From NCBI GenBank assembly GCA_052032225.1, contig JBPEWY010000077.1:1-7379 (forward strand): DNA of 7,379 nt. The letters are read 5' to 3'. Shown piece after piece: positions 7,188-7,379 of this stretch. Every line of letters starts with the position of its first letter. The first letter of the stretch is position 1. Origin of the DNA: JBPEWY01 sp052032225 (GTDB taxonomy: Bacteria; Bacteroidota; Bacteroidia; Flavobacteriales; Flavobacteriaceae). The position numbers and the translations under genes are program-made. Under the pieces are notes generated by a model. It was not told where the DNA came from and did no database searches. It saw only the letters and a list, made by a program, of their open reading frames with translations.

Positions 7188-7379
7188 CTATGATAGCGTT
7201 TGTATTGCTTTCTGAATACGAGAGAGGGTTTCATCTATGCCTAAAAAAGCCATAATATCAAATACATGAGGTCCTTTAAGCTCTCCCACTAAAGCCAATC
7301 GTAAGGGAGGCATTACTTTACCAAAACCTAATTCTTGTTCAGAAATCCAAGTTTTAACAGTATTCTCTGTAGCTTCTGT
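7188..7379 (-). CDS. gltX: Glutamate--tRNA ligase (GluRS), C-terminal end (partial, 5' end outside window)
   Basis: Sixty-three codons plus a TAG stop at 7188-7190 are visible; the frame is open to the right edge. The translation contains KVMPPLRLALVGELKGPHVF followed by DIMAFLGIDETLSRI. This is the typical end of bacterial GluRS, where a P-x-R-x-A-x-x-G block precedes GP-x-x-FDI-x-x-x-LG in the C-terminal anticodon-binding helical domain. The enzyme charges tRNA-Glu with glutamate in the cytoplasm. The catalytic HIGH and KMSKS motifs lie outside the window, so activity cannot be judged here. Having glnS about 1.1 kb away suggests that separate enzymes serve Glu and Gln, in which case GluRS need not mischarge tRNA-Gln. 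Confidence 0.9.
   Translation of the reverse strand, partial: TEATENTVKTWISEQELGFGKVMPPLRLALVGELKGPHVFDIMAFLGIDETLSRIQKAIQTLS

Noticed and set aside
1..7379. Search for CRISPR array, insertion sequence ends, tRNA genes, or a defence system
   Set aside because: No regularly spaced repeats, no transposase-like frame, no tRNA cloverleaf and no nuclease or toxin-like gene were seen. All genes fit chromosomal Flavobacteriia content.

Overview
The window looks like chromosome of a Bacteroidota member, most likely class Flavobacteriia. The evidence is a type IX secretion (T9SS) cargo gene paired with a PorP/SprF-family gene, low-GC DNA, A/T-rich translation starts without clear Shine-Dalgarno motifs, and a TAnnTTTG-type -7 box in front of glnS. 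There are five genes, two of them cut by the window edges. I see no mobile element, CRISPR array, rRNA or tRNA.

Left half (1-4011, minus strand): a two-gene T9SS unit. The upstream gene encodes a 730-residue secreted protein with a signal peptide, an N-terminal fibronectin-like domain, six Ig-like repeats and a type B (CHU_C / gliding-motility-associated) C-terminal sorting domain. The downstream gene starts nine bases after the last base of the cargo's final sense codon, in the same frame, separated by TAG-TGG-TAA. It encodes a PorP/SprF-type outer-membrane protein with an unusual C-terminal extension: coiled coil, Asn/Lys-rich linker, and a SPOR-like domain. It runs off the left edge. The pair most likely works as a cargo with its dedicated outer-membrane partner.

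Middle (4012-4353): a 342-bp divergent intergenic region. It holds a -7-like box just before glnS and a strong A/T-rich hairpin (4146-4178) of unknown role.

Right half: glnS (glutaminyl-tRNA synthetase, plus strand) converges on a gene for an SPFH/Band 7 membrane protein of the plant-HIR-like subgroup. The two share a compact bidirectional terminator. Upstream of the SPFH gene, on the same strand, lies the 3' end of gltX (glutamyl-tRNA synthetase) with its own hairpin terminator. So the SPFH gene sits between the two synthetases that charge tRNA-Gln and tRNA-Glu.

Most of the window is ordinary. The item most worth a second look is the SPOR-bearing extension on the PorP/SprF protein, which could tether a T9SS outer-membrane component to peptidoglycan.
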